Source of the DNA: Phylloscopus collybita | Lineage: Eukaryota > Chordata > Aves > Passeriformes > Phylloscopidae | Assembly: GCA_027886175.1 (NCBI GenBank) | Contig: JAJNNQ010000142.1 | Location: forward strand, 2,734,501-2,798,500 | Reading direction: 5' to 3' | DNA length: 64,000 bases | Shown here: piece after piece, positions 26,302 to 39,400 of the stretch | Numbering within the stretch: the stretch's first letter is position 1 | Layout of the letters: each line of letters opens with the position of its first letter | Made by a program: the position numbers and the translations under genes | Notes under the pieces: model-generated | The model's database searches: none | What the model was told of the DNA's origin: nothing | Seen by the model: the letters and a program-made list of their open reading frames with translations, nothing else

Positions 26302-26307
26302 ACGTAG
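26302..26307. repeat. Target-site duplication of solo LTR (left)
   Basis: ACGTAG flanks the LTR on the left and ACATAG on the right. The one mismatch is consistent with mutation after insertion, since other monomers read AACATAGG here. Six bp is the usual duplication length for class II (ERVK/alpha-betaretroviral) elements. Confidence 0.75.
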
Positions 26308-26675
26308 TGTTGCGGCTTATTCAGCCATCGCCTTGGTGGCCTGGGTTTAATTGAAGACACGACCACCACGAGCTGCGAGCGTGGGGTTCGGGCAAATGAC
26401 TCAGTTAACACCAATGTGATGTGTTTGGTCAAAAGCGTTTATTATCTAAAACACAGGGTTTAAGTACCTTCTGGGTTTCGCTACGTCATAGGGGGTCTTA
26501 CTAGTTTCTTAAGGGTAGTGGAAAAGTACTGGTATGCAAGGAAAGAGAGAGGGGTCTGTGACCTTGAGATAAAGGTTATCTCTGGAGAGGGATTTGCCTG
26601 GCCCTGCTTCGCGTTACAACCCGATTCGTCTTCCGCAAACGCAGTCTGTCCCTTCCAATTCACATTCTCTCCACA
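26308..26675 (-). mobile_element. Solo LTR, class II (ERVK / avian alpharetrovirus-like)
   Basis: A 368-bp island of non-satellite DNA interrupts a monomer. On the minus strand it begins TGTGGAGAG and ends CCGCAACA, so it has TG...CA ends. It carries AATAAA (26438-26443), followed by CACATTGGTGTTAACTGAG, which resembles the R/U5 region of avian leukosis-type LTRs; this resemblance is from memory and not checked by search. Upstream are a CRE-like TATGACGTAG and a possible TATA substitute TACTTAAAC. No internal retroviral sequence is present, so this is the recombination remnant of a full element. The satellite reads straight across when the LTR and one 6-bp repeat are removed. Confidence 0.82.
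26438..26443 (-). promoter_or_regulatory. Polyadenylation signal of the solo LTR
   Basis: AATAAA on the minus strand (TTTATT on plus) lies about 130 bp from the LTR 3' end, a normal position for the U3/R boundary of a short avian LTR. Confidence 0.65.
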
Positions 26676-27357
26676 ACATAGGATGTATAATTTGGTTTCC
26701 CGTGGAATAGGGCACTGTTCATGCCTAATGCTGTGTGCCTGCCACTGGGCATATGCCTGCTAAATCTCCATACAAATGAGCATATCTCGCAGATGCAATT
26801 TACCACCAGAAGGAAGTTTGCCTGCCCTTGTAGTGGCAAAGGCCTCCTAAAAACTGACATCAGGAACCGGGAGTGGCCACTTTGGTTTCCCATACAAATG
26901 GGCCACCGTTCGTGTGTAATGCTGTCTGCTTGCCACTGGGCTTCTTCCTATTAAAATTCCACTAAAATTCCATAGAAATGAGGATATCTCCCAGGTGCAA
27001 TCTACAACCAGATAGAAGATTCTCTGCCCTTGTAGTACCAAAGCCCTCCTAAAAAACTGACATCAGGAATCAGGGGTGGAGACTTTGTTTTCCCATGGAA
27101 AAGGGCCAGCGTTCATGTCTAATGCTGTCTGCCTGCCACTGGGCTTCTGCCTGCTGAAATTCCAAAGAAATTGGGAAATCTCTCCGATGCAATCAACCAC
27201 CTGACGGAAGTTTGTCTGCCCCTGTAGTGCCAAAGGCCTCCTACAAATAGACATCAGGAGCCTGGAGTGGAGAATTCGGTTTCCCATGGAAAAGGGCCAC
27301 CGTTCGTGTCTAATGCTGTCTGCCGGCCACTGGGCTTATGGCTACAGAAATTACATA
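26675..27357 (-). repeat. Duplicated block, copy B, adjoining the solo LTR
   Basis: This is the second copy of 25121-25805, with about 3-5% differences visible and a 1-bp length change near 26705. It starts right at the end of the solo LTR. Confidence 0.8.
26676..26681. repeat. Target-site duplication of solo LTR (right)
   Basis: ACATAG pairs with ACGTAG at 26302-26307. After it the satellite continues as GATGTATAATTTGG. Confidence 0.75.
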
Positions 27358-29691
27358 CAAATGAGGATATCTCCAAGATGCAATATGCCACCAGTTGGAA
27401 GTTTGTCTGTTCTTGTAGTGCAAAAGGCCTCCTAAAAACTGACATCAGGAACCTGGCCTGCAGACTTTCATTTCCCTTGGAAAAGGGCCACTATTCATGT
27501 CTAATTCTGTCTGCCTGCCGCTTGGAATCTGCGTACTAAAATTCGTCTAAAATTCTTTACAAATGAGAATATCTCTCAGGTGCAATCTACCACCACGTGG
27601 TAGATTTGTCTGCTCTTGTAGTGCCAAAGGCCTCCTAAAACATGACATCAGGAACGTGAGGATGGATAATTTGTTTTTCCATGGAAAAGGCCCATTGTTC
27701 ATGTCTAATGCTGCTGCCTGCCAGTGGGTATATGCCCACTAAAATTCCATACGTATGAGGATATCTCCCAAATGCAATTTCCCACCAGATGGATGTTTGT
27801 CTACACTTTTAATGCCAAAGGCCTCCTGAAAACCGACATCAGAAGCCTGGGTTGGAGACTTCGGTTTCCCATGGAAAAGGGCCACCGTTTGTGTCTAATG
27901 CTCTCTGCCTGCCACTGGGCTTCTGCCTGCTGAAATTCCATACAAATGAGGATATCTCCCCGATGAAATAAACCAACAGACGGAAGTTTGTCTTCCCATG
28001 TACTGCAAAAGACCTCCTAAAACCTGATATCGGGAAGGTAGTGTGGAGACTTTGGTTTCCCATGGAAAAAGACCACTGTTCCTGTCTAATGCTGTCTGCC
28101 TGGTACAGTGGTTATGACTGCTGAAGTTCCATAAAAATGAGGATATCTCTGCGATGCAATCAACCACAAGATAGAAGTATGTCTGCCCTTGTAGTACCAA
28201 AGGCCTCCTACAAACTGACATCAGGAACGTGAGATGGAGACTTTGGTTTCCCAAGGAAATGGGCCACCGTTTGTGTCTAATGCTCTCTGCCAGCCACTTG
28301 GCTTATGCCTACTAGAATTCCAATAAAATTCTCTACAAATGAGGATATCTCCCAGGTGCAATCTACCACCTGACGGAAGTTTGTCTGCCCTTGTAGTTCC
28401 AAAGGCCTCCTACAAACTGACATCAGGAACGTGAGGTGGAGACTTTGGTTTCCAATGGAAAAGTTCCACTGTTCGTGTCTAATGCTGTCTGCCTGCCACT
28501 GAGCTTCTGCCTGTTGAAATTCCATAGAAATGAGGATATCTCCTCGATGCAATCAACCACCAGACGGAACGTGGTCTGCCTTTGTACTGCCAAAGGCCTC
28601 CTTCAAACTGACATCAGGAACCTGGGGTTGAGACTTTGGTTTCCCATGGAAAAGGGCCACCGTTCGTGTCTAATGCTGTCTGCTTGCCACTGGGATTATG
28701 GCTACTAAAATTACATACAAATGAGGCTATCTCCCAGATGCAATATGCCACCAGATGGAAGTTTGTCTGCTCTTGCAGTGCCAAAGGCCTCCTTCAAACT
28801 GACATTCGGAACCTGGCCTGGAGACTTCGGTTTCCTATGGAAAAGGCTCACCGTTTATGTTTAATGCTGTCTGTCTGCCACTGGGCTTCTGAGTACTAAA
28901 ATACCACTAAAATGCCGTACAAATGAGGACATCTCCGAGGTGCAATCTACCGCCAGATGGAAATTTGTCTGCCAGTGTAGCGCCAATGGCCTCCTAAAAA
29001 CTGACATCAGGAACATAGGATGCATAATTGGTTTTTCCATGGAAAAGGGCAACCGTTCGTGTCTAATGCTGTCTGCCTGCCACTGGGTTACGCCTGCTGA
29101 AATTCCTCACAAATGAGGCTATCTCCCAGATAGAATCTACCACCAGTTCGAAGTTTGTTTGCCCTTGTAGTGCCAAAGGCCTCCTAAAAACTGACATCAG
29201 GAAGGTGGGGTGGAGACTTCGGTTTCCCATGAAAAAGGTCCACCGTTCGTGTCCTATGCTGTCTGCCTGCCACTGATCTTCTGCCTGCTGAAATTCCATA
29301 CAAATGAGGATATCTGCTCAATGCAATCAACCACCAGACGGAACTTTGTCTGCCCTTGTAGTGCCAAAGGCCTCCTACAAACTGACATCAGGAACCTGGA
29401 GTGGAGACTTTGGTTTCCCATGGAAATGGGACAGCGTTCGTGTCTAATGATGTTTGCCTGCCACAAGGTTTCTGCCTATTAAAATTCCAATAAAATTCTA
29501 TACCATTGAAGATGTTTCTCACGTGCAATCTACCACCAAATGGAAGTTTGTCTCCCCCTGTAGAGCAAAAGGCTTCCTACAAATTGACATCAAGAAGCTG
29601 GGGTGGAGACTTTGGTTTCCCATGGCAAAGGGCCACGGTTCCTGTCTAATGCTGTCTGCCTGCCACTGGGCTTATGCCTACTAAAATTACA

Positions 29692-32202
29692 TACAAATGA
29701 GGATATCTCCCTGATGCAATATGCCACCAGTTGGAAGTTTGTCTCGTCTTGTAGTGCCAGAGGCCTCCTAGAAAATGACATCAGAAACCTGGGGTGGAGA
29801 CTTTGGTTTCCCATGGAAATGGGCCACTATTCATGTCTAATTTTTTCTGCCTGCCGCTGGGATTCTGCCTACTAAAATTCCTCTAAAATTCCATACAAAT
29901 GCGAATATCTCCCAGGTGCAAACTAACACCAGATGGAAGTTTCTCTGCCCTTATGTTTCCAAAGGCCTCCTACTAACTGCCATCAGAAACCTAGGGTGGA
30001 GACTTTGGTTTCCCATGGAAAAGGACCACCGTTCCTGTCTAATGCTGTCTGCCTGGCACTGTGGTTATGACTGCTGAAGTTCCATACAAATGAGGATATC
30101 TCCCAGATGCAATATGCCACCAGATGGAAGTTTGTCTGCTCTTGCAGTGCCAAAGGCCTCCTTTATACTGACATTCGGAACCTGGCGTGGAGACTTTGGT
30201 TTCCTATGGAAAAGGCCCACCGTTCATGTTTAATGCTCTCTGTCTGCAACTGGGCTTCTGAGTACTAAAATACCACTAAAATTCCATACAAATAAGGACA
30301 TCTACGAGGTGCGATCCACCACGAGATTGAGGTTTGTCTGCCCTTGTAGTGCCAAAGGCCTCCTACAAACTGACATCAGGAGCCTGGGTTGGAGACTTTG
30401 TTTTCCCATGGAAAAGGGCCACCGTTCGTGTCTAATGCTGTCTGCCTGCCACTGGGCTTCTATCTGCTGAAATTCCATACAAATGTGGATATCTTCCCGA
30501 TGCAATCAACCACCAGGTGGAAGTTTGTCTACCCTTGTACTGCCGAAAGCCTCCTAGTAACGGACATCAGGAACGTGGGGTGGAGACTTTGGTTTCCCAT
30601 AAAAATGGGCCACCGTTCGTGTCTAAAGCTGTCTGCCTGCCACTGGGGATCTTCGTAATAAAATTCCAATAAAATTCCAGAGAAATGAGGATATCTCCCA
30701 GGTGCAATCTACCACCAGATGGAAGTTTTTCTGCCCTTGTAGTTCCAAACGCCTTCTATAAATTGACATCAGGAACGTGGGGTGGAGACTTTGTTTTCCC
30801 ATGGAAATGGGCCACCGTTTGTGTCTAATGCTATGTGACTGCCACTGGGATTATGCCTAGTAAAATCCCGTACAAATGAGGATATCTCCCAGATAGAGTC
30901 TACCACCAGATGAAAGTTTGTCTGCCCTTGTAATGCCAATGGCCTCCTACAAACTGACATCAGGATTCTGGAAAGGAGGCTTTGGTTTCCCATGGAAAAG
31001 GGGCACCCTTGTTGTTTAATGCTGTCTCCTTGCCACTGGGCTTATGACTACTGAAATTACATACAAATGAGGATATCTACCTAACAAAATTTCCCACCAG
31101 ATGGAAGTTTGTCTGCCCTTTTAATGCCAAAGGCCTACTAAAAACTGACATCAGGAGCCTGGTTGGAGACTTTGTTTTCCCATGGAAAAGGGCCACCGTT
31201 CCTCTCTAATGCTGTCTGCCTGCCACTGGGCTTCTACCAGATGAAATTCCATAAAAATGAGGATATCTCAACGATGCAATCAACCACCAGACGGAAGTTT
31301 GTTTGCCCTTGTAGTGCCAAAGGCCTCCTAGAAATGGACAAAAGGAACGAGGGGTGGAGACTTTGGTTTTCCATCAAATGGGCCATTTTTCTTGTCTAAT
31401 GCTGTCTGCCTCCCACGGGGTTTCTTCCTACTAAAATTCCACTAAAACTCCATAAAAATGAGGATATCTCCCAGGTGCAATCTACAACCAGATGGAAGTT
31501 TCTCTGCCCTTATATTGGAAAACGTCTCCTACAAAGTGACATCAGCAACATGGGGTGGAGATTTTGGTTTCCCATGGAAAAGGGCCACTGTTCGTGTGTA
31601 ATGCTGTCTGCCAGATACTGGGCTTATGCCTACTAAAATTCCACTAAAATTCCATACAAATGAGGATACCTCCCAGGTGCAATCTACCACCAGATGGAAG
31701 TTTGTCTGCCCTTGTAGTGTTAAAGGCTTCCTACAAATTAACATCAGGAAACTGGGGCGAAGACTTTGGTTTCCCATGGAAAAGGGCCACCATTCGGGTC
31801 TAATGCTGTCTGCCTGGCACTGTGGTTATGACTGCTGCAGTTCCATACAAATGCTGATAAGTCCCAGGTGCAATCTACCACCAGGTGGAAGTTTGTCAGC
31901 TCTTGCAGTGCCAAAAGCCTCCTAAAAACTGACATCAGGAACATAGGATGGATAATTTGTTTTTCCATGGAAAGGGGCCACTGTTCGTGTCTAATGCTGT
32001 CTGCCTGCCAGTGGGCAGAAGCCTACCAAAATTCCCTACAAATGAGGATATCTCCCAAATGCAATTTCCCACCAGATGGAAGTTTGTCTGCCCTTTTTAT
32101 GCCAAAGGCCTCCTACAAACTGACATCAGGAGCCTGGGTTGGAGACTTTGTTTTCCCATGGAAAAGGGCCACCGTTCGTGTCTAATGCTGTCTGCCTGCC
32201 AC
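29692..32202 (-). repeat. 2.5-kb duplicated block, copy B
   Basis: This is the partner of 21135-23645. Its last part (from about 32104) is also the start of the 2752-bp tandem duplication, showing that the blocks are nested mosaics rather than a simple array. Confidence 0.88.
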
Positions 32203-33732
32203 TGGGCTTTTACCTGCTGAAATTCCATACAAATGAGGATATCTCCCCGATGCAATCAGCCACCAGACGGAAGTTTGTTTGCCCTTGTACTGCCAAAGGC
32301 CTCCTAAAACCTGACATCAGGAACGTGGCTTGGAGACTTTGGCTGCCCATGGGAAAAGGGCCACCGTTCATGTCTAATGCTGTCTGCGTGCCACTGGGCT
32401 TCTACCTGCTGAATTTCCATACAAATGAGGATATCTCCCCGATGCAATCAACCACCAGACGGAAGTTTATCTACCTTTGTAGATTCAAAGGCCTCCTACA
32501 AACGGACATCAAGAACGTGGGGTGGAGACTTTGGTTTCCCATAAAAATGGGCCATTGTTCGTGTCTAATGCTGTCTGCCTGCCACTATGCTTATTCCTAC
32601 TAAAATTCCACTAAAACTCCATAGAAATGAGGATATCTCCCAGGTGCAATCTACAACCAGATGGAAGTTTCTCTGCCCTTATATTGGAAAACGCCTCCTA
32701 CAAAGTGACATCAGCAACATGGGGTGGAGATTTTGGTTTCCCATGGAAAAGGGCCACTGTTCGTGTCTAATGCTGTCTGCCTGCCACTGGAGTTATGCCT
32801 ACTGAAATTCCTCACAAATGAGGATATTTCCCAGATGGAATCTCCCACCAGTTGGAAGATTGTTTGCCCTTCTAGTGCCAAAGGCCTCCTAAAACCTGAC
32901 ATCAGGAACCTGGGTTGGAGACTTTGGTTTCTCATGGAAATGGGCCACCGTTCGTGTCTAATAATGTCTGTCGGCCATTGGGCTTCTACCTACGAAAATT
33001 CCACTGAAATTCCATACAAATGAAGACATCTCCCGGTTGCAGTCTACCGCCAGATATAAGTTTTTCTGCCCTTGTATTTCCAAAGGCCTTCTATAAACTG
33101 ACATGAGGAGCCTGGAGTGGACACTTTGGTTTCCCATGGATATGGGCCAGCGTTCGTGTGTAAAGCAGTCTGCCTGCTGCTGGATTTCTGCCTACTTTAA
33201 TACCACTGAAATTCCATAAAAATGAGGATATCTCCCAGGTGCAATCTACCACCAGATGGAAGTTTTTCTGCCCTTGTACTTCCAAAGGCCTCTTACAAAC
33301 TAATATCAGGAACGTGGGGTAGAGACTTCGGTTTCCCATGGAAAAGGACCACCGTTTGTGTCTAATGCTGTCTGCCTGCCACTGGGGTTATGCCTGCTGA
33401 AATTCCTCACAAATGAGGATATCTCCCGCACGGAATCTACCACCAGTTGGAAGTTTATCTGCCCTTGTAGTGCCAAAGGCCTCCTACAAACTGACATCAG
33501 GCACGTGAGATGGAGACTTTGGTTTCCCAAGGAAATGGACCACAGTTCGTGTCTAATGCTGTCTGCGAGACACTGGGCTTATGCCGACTAAAATTCCACT
33601 AAAATTCTATACAAATGAGGATGTCTCCCAGGTGCAATCTACCACCAGATGGAAGTTTGTCTGCCCCTGAAGAGCCAAAGGCTTCCTACAAATTGACATC
33701 AAGAACCTGAGGCGGAGACTTTGGTTTACCGT
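32104..33732 (-). repeat. 2752-bp-offset duplicated block, copy A
   Basis: This matches 34856-36481 at offset 2752 with a few substitutions. It includes two consecutive monomers with the variant GGCTGCCCATGGGAAAAGGG and the unusual CCATGGATATGGGCC. The run also matches the reverse complement of 61489-62980 in the right satellite arm. Confidence 0.85.
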
Positions 33733-34855
33733 GGAAAAGGTCCATTGTTCGTGTCTAATGCTGTCTGCCTGCCACTGGGCTTCTGCCTGCTGAAATTCCA
33801 TACAAATGAGGGTATCTCCTCGATTCAATCAACCACCAGACGGAACTTTGTCTGCCCTTCTAGTGCCAAACGCCTCCTTCAAACTGACATCAGGATCCTG
33901 GACTGGAAACTTTGGTTTCCCATGGAAATGGGCCAGCATTCGTGTCTAATGATGTGTGCCTGCCACGAGGCTTCTGCCTATTAAAATTCCACTAAAATTC
34001 CATACAAATGAGGATGTCTCCCATGTGCAATCTACAACCAGATGGAAGTTTGTCTGCCCCTGTAGAGCCAAAGGCTTCCTACAAATTGACATCAGGAACC
34101 TGGGGCGGAGACTTTGGTTTCCCATTGAAAAGGACCACCGTTCCTGTCTAATGCTGTCTGCCTGCCACTGGGCTTATGCCTACTAAAATTACATACAAAT
34201 GAGGATATCTCCCAGATGCAATATGCCACCAGTTGGAAGTTTGTCTCGTCTTGTAGTGCCAGAGGCCTCCTAGAAAATGACATCAGGAACGTGGGGTGGA
34301 GACTTTGGTTTCCCATGGAAATGGGCCACTATTCATGTCTAATTCTGTCTGCCTGCCGCTGGGATTCTGCCTACTAAAATTCCTCTAAAATTCCATACAA
34401 ATGCGAATATCTCCCAGGTGCAAACTAACACCAGATGGAAGTTTCTCTGCCCTTATGTTTCCAAAGGCCTCCTACAAACTGCCATCAGAAACCTAGGGTG
34501 GAGACTTTGGTTTCCCATGGAAAAGGACCACCGTTCCTGTCTAATGCTGTCTGCCTGGCACTGTGGTTATGACTGCTGAAGTTCCATACAAATGAGGATA
34601 TCTCCCAGATGCAATATGCCACCAGATGGAAGTTTGTCTACTCTTGCAGTGCCAAAGGCCTCCTTTATACTGACATTCGGAACCTGGCGTGGAGACTTTG
34701 GTTTCCTATGGAAAAGGCCCACCGTTCATGTTTAATGCTCTCTGTCTGCAACTGGGCTTCTGAGTACTAAAATACCACTAAAATTCCATACAAATAAGGA
34801 CATCTACGAGGTGCGATCCACCACTAGATGGAGGTTTGTCTGCCCTTGTAGTGCC

Positions 34856-36481
34856 AAAGGCCTCCTACAAACTGACATCAGGAGCCTGGGTTGGAGACTT
34901 TGTTTTCCCATGGAAAAGGGCCACCGTTCGTGTCTAATGCTGTCTGCCTGCCACTGGGCTTTTACCTGCTGAAATTCCATACAAATGAGGATATCTCCCT
35001 GATGCAATCAGCCACCAGACGGAAGTTTGTTTGCCCTTGTACTGCCAAAGGCCTCCTAAAACCTGACATCAGGAACGTGGCTTGGAGACTTTGGCTGCCC
35101 ATGGGAAAAGGGCCACCGTTCATGTCTAATGCTGTCTGCCTGCCACTGGGCTTCTACCTGCTGAAGTTCCATACAAATGAGGATATCTCCCCGATGCAAT
35201 CAACCACCAGACGGAAGTTTGTCTACCTTTGTAGATTCAAAGGCCTCCTAGAAACGGACATCAAGAACGTGGGGTGGAGACTTTGGTTTCCCATAAAAAT
35301 GGGCCATTGTTCGTGTCTAATGCTGTCTGCCTGCCACTGTGCTTCTTCCTACTAAAATTCCACTAAAACTCCATAGAAATGAGGATATCTCCCAGGTGCA
35401 ATCTACAACCAGATGGAAGTTTCTCTGCCCTTATATTGGAAAACGCCTCCTACAATGAGACATCAGCAACGTGGGGTGGAGATTTTGGTTTCCCATGGAA
35501 AAGGGCCACTGTTCGTGTCTAATGCTGTCTGCCTGCCACTGGAGTTATGCCTACTGAAATTCCTCACAAATGAGGATATTTCCCAGATGGAATCTCCCAC
35601 CAGTTGGAAGTCTGTTTGCCCTTCTAGTGCCAAAGGCCTCCTAAAAACTGACATCAGGAACCTGGGGTGGAGACTTTGGTTTCTCATGGAAATGGGCCAC
35701 CATTCGTGTCTAATAATGTCTGTCGGCCATTGGGCTTCTACCTACGAAAATTCCACTGAAATTCCATACAAATGAAGACATCTCCCGGGTGCAGTCTACC
35801 GCCAGATATAAGTTTTTCTGCCCTTGTATTTCCAAAGGCCTTCTATAAACTGACATGAGGAGCCTGGAGTGGAGACTTTGGTTTCCCATGGATATGGGCC
35901 AGCGTTCGTGTGTAAAGCAGTCTGCCTGCTGCTGGATTTCTGCCTACTTTAATACCACTGAAATTCCATAAAAATGAGGATATCTCCCAGGTGCAATCTA
36001 CCACCAGATGGAAGTTTTTCTGCCCTTGTACTTCCAAAGGCCTCTTACAAACTAATATCAGGAACGTGGGGTACAGACTTCGGTTTCCCATGGAAAAGGA
36101 CCACCGTTTGTGTCTAATGCTGTCTGCCTGCCACTGGGGTTATGCCTGCTGAAATTCCTCACAAATGAGGATATCTCCCGCACGGAATCTACCACCAGTT
36201 GGAAGTTTATCTGCCCTTGTAGTGCCAAAGACCTCCTACAAACTGACATCAGGCACGTGAGATGGAGACTTTGGTTTCCCAAGGAAATGGACCACAGTTC
36301 GTGTCTAATGCTGTATGCGAGACACTGGGCTTAGCCCGACTAAAATTCCACTAAAATTCTATACAAATGAGGATGTCTCCCAGGTGCAATCTACCACCAG
36401 ATGGAAGTTTGTCTGCCCCTGAAGAGCCAAAGGCTTCCTACAAATTGACATCAAGAACCTGAGGCGGAGACTTTGGTTTCC
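34856..36481 (-). repeat. 2752-bp-offset duplicated block, copy B
   Basis: This is the partner of 32104-33732. It ends at about 36481, where copy A changes to TTTACCGTGGAAAAGG while this copy keeps TTTCCCATGGAAAAGGG. Confidence 0.85.
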
Positions 36482-39400
36482 CATGGAAAAGGGCCACCGT
36501 TCGTGTCTAATACTGTCTGCCTGCCACTGGGCTTATGGCTATTAAAATTACATACAAATGAGGATATCTCCTAGATGCAATATACCACCAATTGGAACTT
36601 TGTCTCCTCCTGTAGTGCCAGAGGCCTCCTAGAAAATGACATCAGGAACCTGGGGTGGAGACTTTGGTTTCCCATGGAAATGAGCCACTATTCATGTCTA
36701 ATTCTGTCTACCTTCAGCTGGGATTCTGTCTACTAATATTCCACTAAAATTCCATACAAATGAGTATATCTCCCAGATGCAATCTAACACCAGATGGAAG
36801 ATTCTCTGCCCTTGTGTTTCCAAAGGCCTCCTACAAACTGCCATCAGGAACCTGGGGTGGAGACTTTGCTTTCCCATGGAAAAGGACCACCGTTCCTGTC
36901 TAATGCTGTCTGCCTGGCACTGTGGTGATGACTGCTGAAGTTCCATACAAATGAGGATATCTCCCAGGTGTAATCTACCACTGGGTGGAAGTTTTTCTGC
37001 CCCCGTAGTGCCAAAGGCCTCCTAAAAACTGACATCCCGAACGGGGGGTGGAGACTTTTGTTTCCCAAAGAAATGCCCACCGTTCGTGTCTAATGCTGTC
37101 TGGCAGCCACTGGCCTTATGCCTACTAAAATTCCACTAAAATTCTATAGAAATGAGGTTATTTCCCAGGTGCAATCTACCACCAGATGGAAGTTTGCCTG
37201 CCCTTGTATTTCCAAAGGCCTCCTACAAACTGACATCAGGAACGTGAGGTGGAGACTTTGGTTTCCCATGGAAAAGGTCCATTGTTCGTGTCTAATGCTG
37301 TCTGCCTGCCACTGGGCTTCTGCCTGCTGAAATTCCATACAAATGAGGGTATCTCCTCGATTCAATCAAACACAAGACGGAACTTTGTCTGCCCTTGTAG
37401 TGCCAAAGGCCTTTTACAAAATGACACCCCGAACCCGGAGTGGAGGCTTTGGTTTCCCATGGAAATGGGCCATTGTTCGTGTCTAATGCTGTCTGCCTGC
37501 CACTGGGTTTCTTCCTACTAAAATTCCACTAAAATTCCATAGAAATGAGGATATCTCCCAGGTGCAATCTACAACCAGATGGAAGTTTTTCTGCCCTTAT
37601 ATTGGAAAACGCCTCCTACAATGAGACATCAGCAACGTGGGGTGGAGATTTTGGTTTCCCATGGAAATGGGCCACTGTTCGTGTCCAATGCTCTCTGCGT
37701 GCCACTTGGCTTCTGCCTTCTGAAATCCCATACAAATGAGCATATCTCGCCGATGCAATCAACCACCAGATGGAAGTTTGTCTGCCCTTTTAATGCCAAA
37801 GGCCTCCTACAAACTGACATGAGGAGCCTGGGTTGGAGACTTTGGTTTCCCTTGGATATTGGCCAGCGTTCGTGTGCAATGCTGTCTGCCTGCCGCTGGA
37901 CTTCTGCCTACTAAAATACCACTAAAATTCTATACAAATGAGGATATCTCCCAGGTGCAATCGACAACCAGATGGAAGTTTCTCTGCCCTTATATTGGAA
38001 AATGCCTCCTACAAACTGACATCAGCAACGTGGGGTGGAGATTTTGGTTTCCCACGGAAAAGGGCCACCGTTCGTGTCTAATGCTGTCTGCCTGGCACTG
38101 GGGTTATGCCTGCTGAAATTCCACTAAAATTCTATACAAATGAGGATATCTCCCAGGTGCAATCTACCACCAGATAGAAGTTTGTCTGCCCTTGTAATTC
38201 CAAAGGCCTCCTACAAATTGTCATCAGGAACCTGGGGCGGAGACTTTGGTTTCCCATGGAAAAGGGCCACCGTTCGTGTCTAATGCTGTCTGCCTGCCAC
38301 TGGGCTTATGGGTACTAAAATTACATACAAATGTGGATATCTCCCAGATGCAATATGCCACCAATTGGAAGTTTGTCCCCTCTTGTAGTGCCAGAGGCCT
38401 CCTAGAAAATGACATTAGGATCATGGGTTGGAGACTTTGGTTTCCTATGGAAATGGGCCACTATTCATGTCTAATTCTGTCTACATGCTGCTGGGATTCT
38501 GCCTACTAAAATTCCACTAAAATTCCATAAAAATGAGTATATCTCCCAGCTACAACCTAACACCAGATGGAAGTTTCTCTGCCCTTGTATTTCCAAAGGC
38601 CTCCTACAAACTGCCATCAGGAACCTAGGGTGGAGACTTTGGTTTCCCATGGAAAAGGTCCATTGTTCGTGTCTAATGCTGTCTGCCTGCCACTGGGCTT
38701 CTGCCTGCTGAAATTCCATACAAATGAGGATATCTCCTTGATGCAATCAACCACCAGATGGAACTTTGTCTGCTCTTGTAGTGCCAAAGGCCTCCTACAA
38801 ACTGACATCAGGAACCTGGAGTGGAGACTTTGGTTTCCCATGGAAATGGGCCAGCGTTCGTGTCTAATGACTTGCGTCTACCACTAGGCTTCTGCCTATT
38901 AAATTCCCACTAAAATTCCATACAAATGAGGATGTCTCCCAGGTGCAATCTACCACCAGATGGAAGTTTGTCTGCCTCTGTAGTGCCAAATGCCTCCTAA
39001 AAACTGACGTCAGGAACGTGGGGTGGAGACTTTGGTTTCCCATGGAAAAGGGGCACCGTTCGTGTCTAATGCTGTCTGCCTGTCACTGGTGTTATGCCTG
39101 CTGAAATACCTCACAAATGAGGATATGTCCCAGATGCAATATGCCAGCAGTTGGAAGTTTGTCTCCTCCTGTAGTGCCAGAGGTCTCCTAAAAATTGACA
39201 TCAGGAACGTGGGGTGGAGACTTTGTTTTTCCATGGAAAGAGGCCACCGTTCGTGTCTAATGCTGTCTGCCTGCCAGTGGGCATATGCCTACCAAAGTCC
39301 CATACATATGAGGATATCTCCCAAATGCAATTTCCCACCAGATGAAAGTTTGTCTGCCCTTTTAATGCCAAAGGCCTCCTACAAACTGACATGAGGAGCC

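Noticed and set aside
26481..26763. Small open frames (60 and 81 codons) in the non-satellite island near 26500, first considered a gene fragment
   Set aside because: The island has TG...CA ends, a 6-bp target duplication and a poly(A) signal, so it is a solo LTR. One of the frames also runs into satellite.
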